Origin: Physcomitrium patens
Taxonomy: Eukaryota > Streptophyta > Bryopsida > Funariales > Funariaceae
Assembly: GCF_000002425.4 (NCBI RefSeq)
Contig: NC_037266.1
Span: 7,815,180-7,879,179, forward strand
DNA length: 64,000 bases
Direction: 5' to 3'
Of this stretch, positions 50,196-62,738 are shown in pieces. The first letter of the stretch is position 1; the number at the start of each line of letters is the position of its first letter. Both the position numbers and the translations under genes were made by a program. Under the pieces are notes generated by a model. That model saw only the letters and a list, made by a program, of their open reading frames with translations. It was not told where the DNA came from and searched no databases.

Positions 50196-52250
50196 CGTCC
50201 TTTACTGCGATTAGAGAAAAGTCCTAGTAAATCGGTCAAACACAAGCACAAATCGAATAGAAAACCATCGCAAACTCCAGACGATGTAATGGCGTCATAA
50301 ATTGAATCTGAACAAGCACCTTCAAGTCGCAACGACAACTGTCAGGGGCAAGAAAGCTCCTCAGTTTCCGCTGTGGTTCTAATCAGGTGATGTCAAGCCG
50401 CGATCGAATCTCGCTTATCTCACATTGACTACAACAAGTGAACATATTAATCCAAAGCTTGCTATTTGAGCGTCGATTGTTGGTTTGACAAAGAAACTAC
50501 TTAACGCAAAGACCATACGGGCGCTGCTGTCATCGTTGCTGCTGAATAAATTAAAGAGCAGCGCTGTAGCCGGGAGAAGAGATAGCTCAGAGCCAGCATA
50601 GGCGGAATCATGACGTCATGGACCATGAGCTTAATCGATAAGTTCCGTATCAACATGGAGCCGATGTTAACACCCTGCCGCGAAAGAATATCCATGTCGA
50701 AAAGGATAACTCGCCATCGGCTCTTAAGACACTGGGCCCCGTCACCCTAAGCAGAGTTTGCGTGAGACTACACAACCGGAATTTCCTCGGACCAGCTTCC
50801 ACTATCTTGTGCTTCACCTCCGAATAGACTGGGAGTATGAGAATACGCGGGAAAACCATAGACTGTTAATATCGCATTACGATCACAACAATAGACAATA
50901 GTCAGAGTGATATCGCTCGCGGTCCACTCCATGCAGAAACCTTTGAAAGTTTGCCGCTAACGAGATATCCCTTCTTGATGATGCCTGTCACTATCCCTCC
51001 CTGTCCTGAACTTGAAAGATCCACTATTTTCTTCTGCACATTAAAATCTTCCACAAATCGCCCTTGTCACACCACTTCCACGCCCTATCAATGCGGGAAA
51101 CACACTATAGAGCCCTGCAACCGCCCAGGGCAACCAAGAAGCCAACAGCATGGGCCACTTCGGCTGGCTGTGAGTCCGACTTTTCTTCCTCCCCCTCTCT
51201 GCAACCCTTTCCCTTCTCTCGCAAACGCAGGACCTCGCTTCCTCCCTATACACACTCTTCCTATCTCTCGCTCTCTCTCTAGCTCTCTGTCGCAACTCTT
51301 CGTTTTCTCCAGTCAGCTGGCCTGCAGGGCGACGATGTTGACTAAACCGGCCGTGACGAACTGCACCACCCCCCCTGCCACTGTTAAGACTGCTATCAGG
51401 TGTGAGAACAGTGACAAGATCAACTGCACCCGAAGTCTAAGCCAATGTACCAATAGAAGTAACTCAGTCGTCGACGAAATGAGACAGAGATTGGTTATCA
51501 GGCCGAGTGCTGGCAGCAAGTAGCCTGTTCAACAGCAGCACCAAGCGGGGATTGAAGGACGGGCCCGGCAGAAAGTTGGGAACCGGGGTTGATTCCAGAC
51601 GATGAAAATGCTGAACATGATGATGATGAGAGGATGCGGCAGCACATGCAGATGCAGCGTCAGGACACACACACCCCCCCCCCCAACTCCCCACCTCCTG
51701 CTTCTGTGCGGCTCTGCTATCACGTGCCAGGCGACAGCCCTACCATTCCTGTCAGACCCTCCCTCCCTCACACACTAGCGACGCCAAAACGCCATCTCCC
51801 TAGTCGTCGTCGTCATCTTCGTCCCACTCTTCCTCTCCATCTCCATCTCCCTCCACCTCCCTCAAGCTTGCAAACTCGAGCTCAGTCAGCTCCGCATTCA
51901 TGTCCTGCTCTCCCCAGTAAATTCCCCCGCCACTGATTTGTGTTGGGTTGCACAAATTCCTCGGGCTTATGAGACATTGCACTGATTTGAATATCCAAGA
52001 GAGGAATTTTGAAGACGAAATGGATCCGCATTGCAGAATTGGATTGCCTGCTCATGGGTTGAGTGGCATCATCCTTCTTTCCTGTTGGATATATCCCATA
52101 ATTTTATTAAAAAATCCACGGAACCATATATATGAGATCAAGGTCAACTTCATGCAGGTTCGTTCGTATTGCCAGCACCAGCGACGGAGCTGTCACATGG
52201 CCTCATTTTGGAATCCTTTGATTTAGGAGTTTTGGAGAGGGAAGGTGTGC
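50196..52250. other. Upstream region of the DUF688-like gene
   Basis: GC-richer DNA preceding the DUF688-like gene on the minus strand. It includes C/T-rich tracts on the plus strand near 51,180-51,300 and 51,780-51,870. Several frames are open on both strands (for example plus 50,951-51,523 and minus 51,464-51,694) without family signatures. A minus frame at 51,982-51,800 ends in an acidic tail (EEEWDEDDDDD) encoded by a low-complexity tract. I read the region as promoter and leader; a small gene is possible. Confidence 0.4.
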
Positions 52251-52574
52251 GTGCTTCATTAATGAAGGGGTTTGGAACTTGCAAAAAGGGAGTTGGCTGT
52301 TGTTGTTGTTGGTGGATGATGTGTCAAAGGACATGGAACCTTTGGGAACCTTTGTGCAACATCAATTGTCATGACCCAAAATGCAAGCTTATAATGTTCT
52401 GTTTACTTATTTTAATAGTGGATAAGAGGGTCTACTAATAAAAAAACACTTCCAAATAAGAGTGTTCTAAAATAATTCAAGTTGTAGAAATTTGTCAACA
52501 TAAAATTTGGGTTTGACAGGGTTTATAAAAATTTATCATGGATGATTTATCAACATAGAGATTATTTGGTTGCT

Positions 52575-52677
52575 ATTAATCTTTGTATATTATGCATCTC
52601 TCTCTCTATATATAAATATATATTTATATATATATATATATATATATCCTTATTATTTTATTAATCTTTGCATATTA

Positions 52678-52736
<59 letters not shown>

Positions 52737-52737
52737 C
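52575..52737. repeat. Tandem duplication with expanded CT and TA tracts
   Basis: The segment ATTAATCTTTGTATATTATG at 52,575, followed by CATCTCTC and TA runs, recurs at 52,660 with one substitution in the first part. The CT run is short in the first copy and about 16 units in the second, and both end in TA tracts. The two copies thus show different microsatellite lengths. Confidence 0.85.
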
Positions 52738-53395
52738 TTTATTAGAAGGAATTGTCTTCATATCTTCATTAATCATGAATCAATAAGATTTTCAAACCTA
52801 ATTTAAACCCAAGAAATAAACATAAGTCACCATCATCATTTTGTTTTGTAACTTCACATGTTGTACAGAATTGCTGGAACAGAGAAATTTTAAAACCTTC
52901 ATGCCATCCATTATCTTTCCATGTGAATATACTCCTCTAGAAAAGAAAAAAATAAAAAGAAATGTCAATAGAAAGAAAAGTAAAGTAAAGTAAAAAACCT
53001 AATTACCTCTCAATGAACCTAGCACATGTGTAAATATTGACTTGCCGAATATGAGAAAACCATGAATCCTCCACTTAAAGCAATGCACTTATCAAGTTTC
53101 CCACATGACATTTAGTACTTAAAATTGATGCATACTGGTTCTATTTGAAACATCCATGATGGATAAGAAAGCGTCTTTGGAACAAGAGAACTCAATCATC
53201 AGAAGGATGCAGAGGGCCACATTTCACATGGAATTTCTCCACAAGTTTAATTTTTACAATTTTTTTTTTAATATTTTTCTTGAGATTTCCCACCTCAGTT
53301 CACATAGATCCCAGGGTTTTTGAAGGACCTGCAGAATCTCCATGAAACTTCTCTCTCTTTACAAACTTATTTTACTGTGTATGGGTGTGTGGCAT

Positions 53396-53424
53396 GGGAG
53401 GGAGGGAGGGAGGGAGGGAGGGAG
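53396..53424. repeat. (GGGA)n microsatellite
   Basis: Seven GGGA units in a row. Repeated G-triplets on the plus strand have quadruplex-forming potential. A separate 9-G run lies about 80 bases downstream. Confidence 0.88.
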
Positions 53425-56400
53425 ACAAATTCATGACAAATAAGTGTCCACTAGCCCACATTGCAGGCTACAGTCTGGACATTCAGCTCTGCAATTTTGG
53501 AAATGGGGGGGGGGAGAGAAAACACAGCATTCATTCAGTAGTACTGAATACCAGTGGGGACAAGGCTTGTGTGATGCTTCACCCAACAGGTGCAGACTTT
53601 TCTGTTTCTGGAGTTGTCTCAAGCATGGCACAAACCTGGAAGAGATGGAGACACCACATTGGGAAACAAACATATGAGGAGGATAAACATTAAAATTGAG
53701 GAAAAAAAGATAAAGTAGAAAAGCTGAACTGCATCATGGATGGGCACTATGCTTGTCGAGAGTGCTTGACAAGGAGACCCCCCACCCTCTAATTATTGAG
53801 GAGGGCATGTCTTGTTGGAGATGAATGTCTATCCTCACCAGCCTTTGTAATTACATTTTTTGTTTTTTTGTTTTTTTACATGGAACAACATCAAATAGAA
53901 AATTTTAACTTGTGCTGCTGCTGCTGCTTTGAGGGGAAGTAGAGAAAACTGGGTGCATTGATCTTTGTGTTTGTGTTTCACTGGGTTATCGAAAAAAGCC
54001 CCACTCAACACCAACACTTTAAGCTCATACACACCCAAAAGGACAAAACTTGTACCAAGCATCATTCTGCAACTATGAGAGCTGGCTTCACATCACCACC
54101 TGGGAGAGCATGTGGTAGATATTGCTGGATTGCAAGTGTTTCTGAAATTTGAACAATAGAAGTCACATTCATTCATTCATCCACCCCACAACAGGGAATC
54201 AAAAACTAGGGTTTAACGTTTTGCCATTGTGTTATGTACAAGGTACATGGGTTTCTTATGCTACATTTGAGCAAGTGGGTGACTTGTATTCCCTTTGAAC
54301 AAGTTCAACCCATGATGTACAATAGTGGGTGCTAGAATCAAGTGTGCCATGTGTTTATAGACAGCAGGGTGGTGGTGGGGTGGGTTTTGTACAATGGACC
54401 AACTGACAAAGTGGATGCCACAAACAAAGCAACGAATCTGAAGAAACCCTAAAAGCTTAAACCTCCTGCTCCATCCAGTGTTTACCATGTTTCACTTACT
54501 ATCAGCAGAAAAAATACTGTAGAAAAAAAATCAGTTGCACTGTATCTTTCCCTGAACTGAATCCGTGTCTTTTCAATGTTGTGTCAGGGATCTGAACCTG
54601 CAGGCTCCAGAGTTGTTTTTTTCCCAACGTCTATAAGTCATAGCTGTTTGTGTTCAAATTTTGAGAATTGTGCACTCATGTGAAGAGAAGGGCTTGCACT
54701 GCACCAACCTACAGATACAGTGTCTGAGCCACTGAGCTCACCAGGTTTCCTGTTTCGTAAAAATAGATCTCTAGCAGTTTACAGGTCCTCGCCTGCCTGC
54801 ACCCTGATTGCCTGTGCAAGGCTGGCCCAGTTGGGTTTTGAATTCAAATCTCTTGCACATTGCCGCATCTCCACCACAGCAAGTTTTGGTATCCAGAATT
54901 TCTTTTGAAATGATGATGGCATGAAGTCAATATCATAAATCCATGTTCTTTGTTCAGCTGTGTTTCTGGGTGACAGAAGGATGTATGTGGTTTCCAATTA
55001 TGGAATCTGTTGCAAATTCTTTCACGAAGCATTGGGGGCCAACCATGTTGATTGAATTTTGAGGACCCATATGACATTGTCAAATGAGATTGACTGTGTA
55101 ACATTTAACTATGTGAAAAATATATAGAGAGCAACACCCCACATTTCAGAGCATGTATAAACCCACACTCAAAAGTAATGCAGAATGTGAAGAGAGCAAG
55201 ATCTCACAAGGGTTGTCAAAAAGCATGGAGGTGGTCCAGAGAGGCTTGTTGGGGTTGGGATATAATGGGCTAAGTATGAAAGAGGAGCCAAGCTTTTGAA
55301 ACAAGGGGGGTGTGGTTCCCCCAATGTTGAATCCCATGTCCTATGAACAAGCCAAAGTCATTACATGGTACAGTTGTAGGTCTCTCATTGCATGTGAGGA
55401 CCCACTTGCCAAGTCCCCTCCTACAGGGCCCCACCTTGACTAGAGCCTTGACAATATACTACTTGCAATGTGTCCCACATACCATTGGAAGGTAAGCTAT
55501 TAGAATGGGTTGATGTCTTTGCTTGAACAATTAACCCTAATTTGTGGAATCTTCCTATAGTAATGTAGCTGTAGGATGTGATTGGGTATGTGTAAGAATA
55601 AGATGGGACAATGGAAGGGAACTTGGTTATTCTCCAATGGGGGATGGAATATGGTTAATAAAGTAAGAAATTTATGCTTGTGGATGAAATTCTTTGCCTC
55701 TTGTGGGTCAAGTCTGCATGAAGTTGAAAACTAATACACAGTAGGGCCCTGAGATAAGTCTTTGATCAAGCGATGTGGGACATCTGTTGGCATAATTTTA
55801 GGGATTGGAACAGTGAGTCCTGACAGTGTACAATTGGAATGAAAGCCTCCATCACTTACCAAGAAGTAAAACAAGGAAAGAAAAGAACAGAAAAAGAAAA
55901 ACTGATTAAAGGTGTGTAGTCTTTGCATAATTAGCAGGACTTATCAACTTATAATACTTAGTTCCTCTTAATCTTATTTGTCATTTCAATTGCACTTCTG
56001 TTAGACGCAATGTTGAAAATTAATTTTGTTGAAACTATTGAATTGCAATTTCTTTACAAATTTTATTATACTGAATATTGTGTTGTATGAATCTTTTCTG
56101 TGATTTGTGTTCATTTTTATTCAATGTTAAAGCTTGAAGAACTTTTAGCTACAAAATTTTGATTTAGTGGTTTCTAAGATGCATTCAAAAAGAAAAGAAG
56201 GAAATATGATATGCTCATTTAGAAGGATTTTATTATTATTATTATTATTATTATTCATGTTTATGTTAGACAATGTTTTGTTTACTTCATCATGTCTTCT
56301 AGGGTATATAAAATTGAACCATTTTAGGTGGATTTGACTGGAACTTAGTAGACCACCACCAAACTTTTTATTCTAGACATGCAATAAAATACTTGTTAGA

Positions 56401-59400
56401 CGTGTCTTTTTGGAAATCTATTTTTGCTATCTTGATTACACCAACAAGAAAGAAGACAACACCAATTGTCATACATGTATATATTTTAGAGTCTTAATAT
56501 AATATTTACTGATTTTATTAGATTTGATTTAAATATTCCATCTATATATTAAGATTGCTTAAAGAGACAAGTGGTGGCTTTGGTTCATCACATGGATGGG
56601 CCTTTGTTTTTATCAAACATTGCACAGGACAATGTTTATGTTTTATGGAGTTTACAACCTGTTTTTACAATTCATTACTATGTTTTACAATTGATTGGGG
56701 AGTTCTATAGGGCATTTTTCATGGCATTGCACAGGGCATTTTCCTACCATCCTTTGCATTGATGGCAGAGCAATACTACTCACATTCCTTAGCTTTGTTA
56801 CATACTTATCAAGACTTTGATTTAGTGATTGAATTGCAGTGAATGAAGCAAAGCAAAGTGATGTTGATGTCAAAGTTCTATTAATGCATTGATGGCAAAG
56901 TTTGTAAGAGAATGTTGGATTTCCATTGTTGGATTAGTGCAGACAATCAATATTGTTGGTATGCATTGTTTTTGTTTTTGTTTTTTTTTTCTAGTTGGGA
57001 GATTTTAAAGTAAATAGGTAGCTTTTCACCAAAAGATAATCATAGGTGTAGAAGAGAAACCACTGTGCATTACCCTGTGAATGCCATCCTGCTCATTTTT
57101 ACTCCTAGTATAGAAATCTAGACCACACTGTTCATGGTAAGCTGCACCCATACTTGGTTCTTTCTTCTTCTTGATTTCTGTAATTAGATATATTCATTAA
57201 AAATCAAGTAGTTTTCAAGGCATCCTGTCTGTATATGTTACCTTCATGTATTGATCTTCATTACTAGGTGATTAGAGTTCATAAGCGTCAAGGCAGAGTT
57301 CATAAGTATTAGGCTTATAAATTGATATAACCATTGTAGCAAGTAAATTTCCATGTCAACATCTGATTTGTAAGTTCTAAAATTTTGCCTTACAAACTCC
57401 ATGGTAACTGCATGGGTTTAGTTAGGGTGATGTTCTTGCTGTCTTTGCCCAGTGAATTTTCATTAATTCAATGACTTTGCATTTGATCACTTGATCACTT
57501 TATATTTGACCACATCAGGTTGGATTTTTAGATTCGTTTGCGACAGCAGTTTGTGATGTTGTAGGAACATCTCCTTTGCATTTTTGTGTTATTTTTTGTC
57601 CCATGGTGCAGGCCTCAGTCCATGTATCAAGCTTTTCACACATATCTATGTGTTTGGCTCTTAATAGGTATAGCTCTTGTTGATCATGGTTTTCTCCGTT
57701 TGTTATTTTTTTTTATTTTTTTTATTTTTGTGTTTTTTTTCTGCTAGGTTGTGCAAGAGGGCCTCTCCCTTGCTGTGTAAGCATTAGTCCACTCTACCAC
57801 CCATTGTGCTATTATGCTATTATGCTATCATATCATGGTTTTGGTGTGGGTTTCATGTAGATTGTAGCTAAGTTCATTTTTTCTTGCATATTTTTCATTA
57901 AGTCCTCTGCAGTTTCTGCATGTTATAAAAAATACTTGCAGGTTGATTCACTCCTTTTGATTTCTTTTGATATCTTTCATGTGTGAAGTTTCTACTACGG
58001 AATCAAACCCCGTTTTTTCATGATCTTCACAAGTCAGTTCAATGGAGTTTGTTTGTGCATGAGCTACATGTTGTGGTACTACAGTGAAGTTTCAGGTGTT
58101 TAAGTGATTTGTGAAAAAGTTCACTTGCAAAGAGATAAAGAAAAACAATGCATAATCAATCAAGAGTGCGGGTGCAAGTTGTAAATGGTAAGGCTCAAAG
58201 ATCAGCTTGCAAAGCTTGAATGTTCCTGACAGCACATCAACTTGTGTTCCCCTACCCCTTATCCTCTCTTGGATCTGACCTTTGAGGCGAGTTTTTTTGC
58301 TTTTCATTCGCGTTTTAAGTAACAAACAATCAGTGCGTGTAATATATAGGAGAATCATGCTCAATGATCCATGCCAAAAGATGTAGAGAAGTAGAGATGT
58401 GTAATTGGCAATTTCACATTGCAAGCTAATGCTATTAGCTAATGTAATATATAATAATGGTTGCAATATGCTTTGGATGCTTTGTGTGTAGCAGAAGACA
58501 TTGCTAGCATGTGTTATGACAAGGTTATATGGAGAGGGCAAGTGGATGTAGGATTTTGATGAGCTTTATCTAGGAGGAGAAATTTAGAAATTTGATGCTT
58601 AGCTCAAGTCTTCTCATTGGGGAAGGTTCACGTCTTATGCCTAATATCAATATTGATGATCAATGTAAACAATTGTTGATGAAAATCTGGGCTGTAACTC
58701 AGCAATATTTTGATGACCTTAACTTCTTTGATGACACATAAGAATATGATTTAGAGGATCCTGCCAAAAATCTGCACATTTTGCAACAGGATCCTGCCAA
58801 CAATCACCATGTAGGCTTTTCCTTTATTCCATTGTAGATGTAGTTTACTCTGAACCTGTAATAAACCTGTGTTGCAAAGAAACCATGGAATTCAGATGAA
58901 GAATTCACAAGATAGAAGTAAATTTTGCATTTGTGACAATGGTACAAATCCCAATTTGTTCAACTAAATATTCTAAATTTATATACTAAATTCTAAATTC
59001 TGCAATTTAATTATCATTTTGCAGAGAAACTGTGGATTCAATTTGCATTTTGAGAGAACATTTTCTTATGTAACTCAACCAGAGTGTAATGAGGAGGTTA
59101 AAGATTGCAAAGGATTTTGTATGAAAGTACAGTGAATTTATAGTGTTAAACCACTGAAAGGTATGCAGGATGAGAGACATTTGGGTGAGTTGGGTTTTAG
59201 TTGCATGATAAGGAGTAACTCAAGGCTCAGAAATTTTGACATAAAGTTGCAACTCTGTTTGTAACTGTGTTGGGAAGATGATTGGATCCTATCTCATAGT
59301 ATTTGATCACATAATCATCGCATAAAAAATATGTTTATTATAGCATCAGATAGGCTACAAAACCATGCCTACAAACAAGAAACTGTCATGGTCTTTTATT

Positions 59401-59810
59401 TGTTTGTTTATTTTTGCAACATCAAATGCTCAAGGCAGATGGTCATGATTACAGAAAAAATTGAAATTCATAAATCCAAAGTAAATTGTTACGATTTGTA
59501 TTCTTTTAGTTATAAGTACCTGCTCTAGTGGACCAATTATTTTAATTCCAATAATTATTGAAATGAATTATTGAAATAATTTCATTAATATGATAATTTA
59601 TTGAAATGATTATTATAAATTATTTTAGGTCACTTTTTCCATGACAACGACACAGGTTTAGCTAGTCTGTAAATAATAACCAATGGATTTTATAAGTTAC
59701 TCTCTGAAAATGATCTAAAGTATTCTGAATGGACTCAAATGCTGAATTGAAAAATACGTTGGTCTTGTTGCTGTTAATGGATTTCATGGCAGAAAATGGT
59801 CAAATGTTAT

Positions 59811-59940
59811 TATTTCAACCACAAGGTATTATGTTGATTCTGTGTTTGATGGAGTGATACATTTTTGTAAAAGATTTACATCATCACTCTATGTTAATAC
59901 CTTGTGGTTGAAATATTCTGTGTTTGATGGAGTGATGCAT
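59811..59940. repeat. Nested inverted and direct repeats
   Basis: The 21 bases at 59,811-59,831 are the exact reverse complement of 59,895-59,915. A 24-base segment beginning TCTGTGTTTGATGGAGTGAT at 59,839 is repeated directly at 59,917 with one difference. The interior of the hairpin is also partly self-complementary. A TA tract begins at 59,955. Confidence 0.85.
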
Positions 59941-60466
59941 ATATGTCTATTTGCATATATATATATATATATATATATATTTTAAGATATATTTTAAAAA
60001 AATCTTTTGAAGATGTAAAATATATCCTTAATAACTGACTAGGTTTCAAAATTGGGTAAAATATATCAGAACCAGATAGCATCCACATATTATTATGATA
60101 TTGAATTAACACTACTTAATAAATAATAAATAATAAATAGTATTATCTTATATATTATATTAGATATAAAAATAAATTTGTGTTTAGACCATAGATATTA
60201 TTGTGCAAACTATTATTGTATTAATGAGTTTGTCTAAGATTGTTTGCAATTATTTTTTATGCTTCTTTTATTGACTTATTGAAAAATTAGTAATAAGTAA
60301 TGACTTAAATTATTTTTTTAAATTTTTTTTGTGTTGTAGCAAAACTAAAACCTATCTTATAATCCAAAAATAATTCATAAATATTATTGTAATCCGCTAT
60401 CATATTAAGGTCACATCGAGTATAAAATTTAGGTTAAAAATTCTACTATAAGAGTATATCTTATGT

Positions 60467-60493
60467 AAAAAAAAAAAAAAAAAAAAAAAAAAA
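60467..60493. repeat. 27-A homopolymer
   Basis: An uninterrupted A run in AT-rich DNA. No retroposon body was recognised to its left. Confidence 0.88.
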
Positions 60494-62439
60494 CTTTGAC
60501 AATTTATCAAAACAATCAATAAATTTCCTTTACATGAAATATTAATTACATAAAAATTATCTAGCTTAAAAACTCTAATGTAAAATATCCTTTCAATTTC
60601 CTTAAAATTATATTAAAAAAATGGTTAAAGCACTATTTACTATTATTACTATTATTATTATAAGGTTCTCCTATAAACCGTTATTTACTGTTTTGTTCTA
60701 GCTAATAAGTAGTTTCAACATATCCGATTTTCTCAATTAAGAAAGTTGATCATCTCAAACCCTAAATGGTTGAAGAATAACATATGCTTGTTGTATTAAG
60801 ACCCAACACAATAGGCAGGTTTCTGGAAGTCGTCGATGGTACTTGAGGAGATCACAAAAATTGCATATACATATAAATCAATACTTTTCTGACATGGAAG
60901 TGAATGTCAAGTGAATTCATGTCAGCCAGGTAATATTGCAGCAGAGAAGATCTTGTTACCATTGTGATCAGCGTTAGATTTTGGTTTGGTTTGGTTTCAT
61001 TTTTAATTTTTTTATTCGGTTGCTAATCACATGATCATGATTTATATATATATATATATATCTTTAAATTTTTACTGTTGAGACCTTGTGGATAAAAACC
61101 CCTCCAAATGGGGTCTATTCTTCCCTCTTAAATGCAATTAAATACACATTGTATCTTTACAAGCATGCAAGAACTTTGAAACTTCTCTTCATTGTTTTAT
61201 CTGTTGTAGTACGTGTTTGATTTTACATCTGGTTTGTTTTAAAGTGTTTTAAAGATTTTCTTGGTGAAAGGTAGAGCTGTAGCAAATGAGAAATTTACGG
61301 GGTTGTACTATTTTCAAAGTAAATAAATGAAAAGAACAGGACATAATCTTAGTATTGAAACTGTAAGCTGAAAAAATCACTTTTAAATATGTGTAATAGT
61401 GAATCTTTCAATAAAATATAAAATGTGTGCATGATTTTCTTATCATTTAAATCACAGTTCAAATTATAAATTCCACATTCGTCAGTTGCACATATAGAAC
61501 TACAATCAATTTCTATGTTAGTTTAGGCTTAAAGAAACAATGTTGGAATCAAGTATTTTCAAAATAGAGACTAAAAATCATTAATTTTTTGGTTGTAGTT
61601 GTATAGTGCACGAAGTCAATATAAACTACTCATTGAATTGCAATTTCTAGATTCAATATTCGAAAAACACTTCCACAAATAGCTGACTAAATGGACCATC
61701 TCACATAACAATAAAATAAATAAATAAATAAATAAAATAAATAAATTTACAGCATCCATGGGTAGGCCATTTTAAAAAATTCATCCTCAATCTCTAGTTC
61801 TATTTCACATGCTTTCATTTTCTAATAGCTCTGACTGACCCAAGTCAGTATTTAGCTTCCACTCAATCATACTAATACAGTTTATTTGCGCGTTTACCCT
61901 TTTTTCACTTTTCAATTTGTTTTTGCCTTTCTTCCTTTAAATCCCATCTACAATCACAAAACCTGATTTCTTCATGACAGAGTGAGTTGAGTCTACACTA
62001 AAGGCTCAATCAATCATCTGATGAATGCCACAGCTGGGGTGAATTCTGCACTTCTGGTATAAAAGAAAAGGAAAAGAAAGAAAGCAAAAAACCTTTAAGT
62101 GCCTGGCATTGAAAGAACACAATCCTGCAGCTTAAAATTGTACTGATTTGGGGTGACTTGCTGCTGCCACAAATTGCATTTCTCCCTTTAGAGAGTGAAT
62201 ACGTCTTTATTAATAAATGAGCAAAGGGGTCAGTGAAGTCTAATATTAAAGCACCCTCAAAGATCTTTGAAGAGTAATTGGTCATCAGCAGAAAGGACAA
62301 ACTCATGTTTCATGGGACCGAGCTTTGAGTAATCATCAAAGCAGCTTGTGTCGTCCTTTGACTGGACCCATCATCACCCCATTAGACAATCGTCCTCTTC
62401 AGAGTGCATAAGCATTCTCATAAATAAAGCATCTTTAAG

Positions 62440-62477
62440 TTAAGAAGTTGGATCAGAAATCAAGCAACTTGGATTTT

Positions 62478-62509
<32 letters not shown>

Positions 62510-62650
62510 TTTTTTTTCCTCATGTGAAGAAGGCAAAGCAAAAAATGCAGTCGCGTGGATACTGAGACTTTGGGTTGAATTGGGGGAGTGTCCCAGTAAA
62601 TAGGCGCTGCATGCGGATGGGTGCTGATATCTACAAGCACGCACTCTAGT
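62440..62650 (-). CDS. Possible C-terminal exon of the PKA-like kinase
   Basis: After the last clear kinase exon (ending 62,739) the next open frame on this strand, entered after an AG at 62,651-62,652, keeps the right phase. It contains VDISTHP and PPIQPKVSVS, which resemble the DIKNHPWF and PPIVPK landmarks of the PKA C-terminal lobe. However, the expected YGNLKNG and the following F-containing tail are not evident, the acceptor context is poor, and the frame runs on into a Lys-rich segment encoded by an A/T-rich tract. It may be a diverged or decayed exon, or chance. Confidence 0.25.
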
Positions 62651-62738
62651 CTCCGTGATTAACTGCACACAAGTCAGCGGTGATTTTAATTCATTGGGTC
62701 AGTGGAGCTGCTGTGTGGAAACAGTAGAATGGCCACAC

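Larger units (their letters stand above)
52251..62439. other. Long gene-poor region
   Basis: About 10 kb without a recognised gene. The left part (53.3-55.5 kb) is moderately AT-rich; the right part becomes strongly AT-rich. It contains several repeats listed separately, an ATT run at about 56,230-56,256 and a coding-looking plus-strand patch near 58,590-58,840 that I cannot assign. Frames at plus 54,720-54,908, plus 56,571-56,762 and minus 58,092-58,541 have no family signature or obvious splice partners. Confidence 0.45.

Noticed and set aside
54720-54908. A 62-codon plus frame and neighbouring text resembling a tRNA-derived SINE
   Set aside because: No A-box/B-box pair, tail or target duplication could be made out, and the frame has no family signature.
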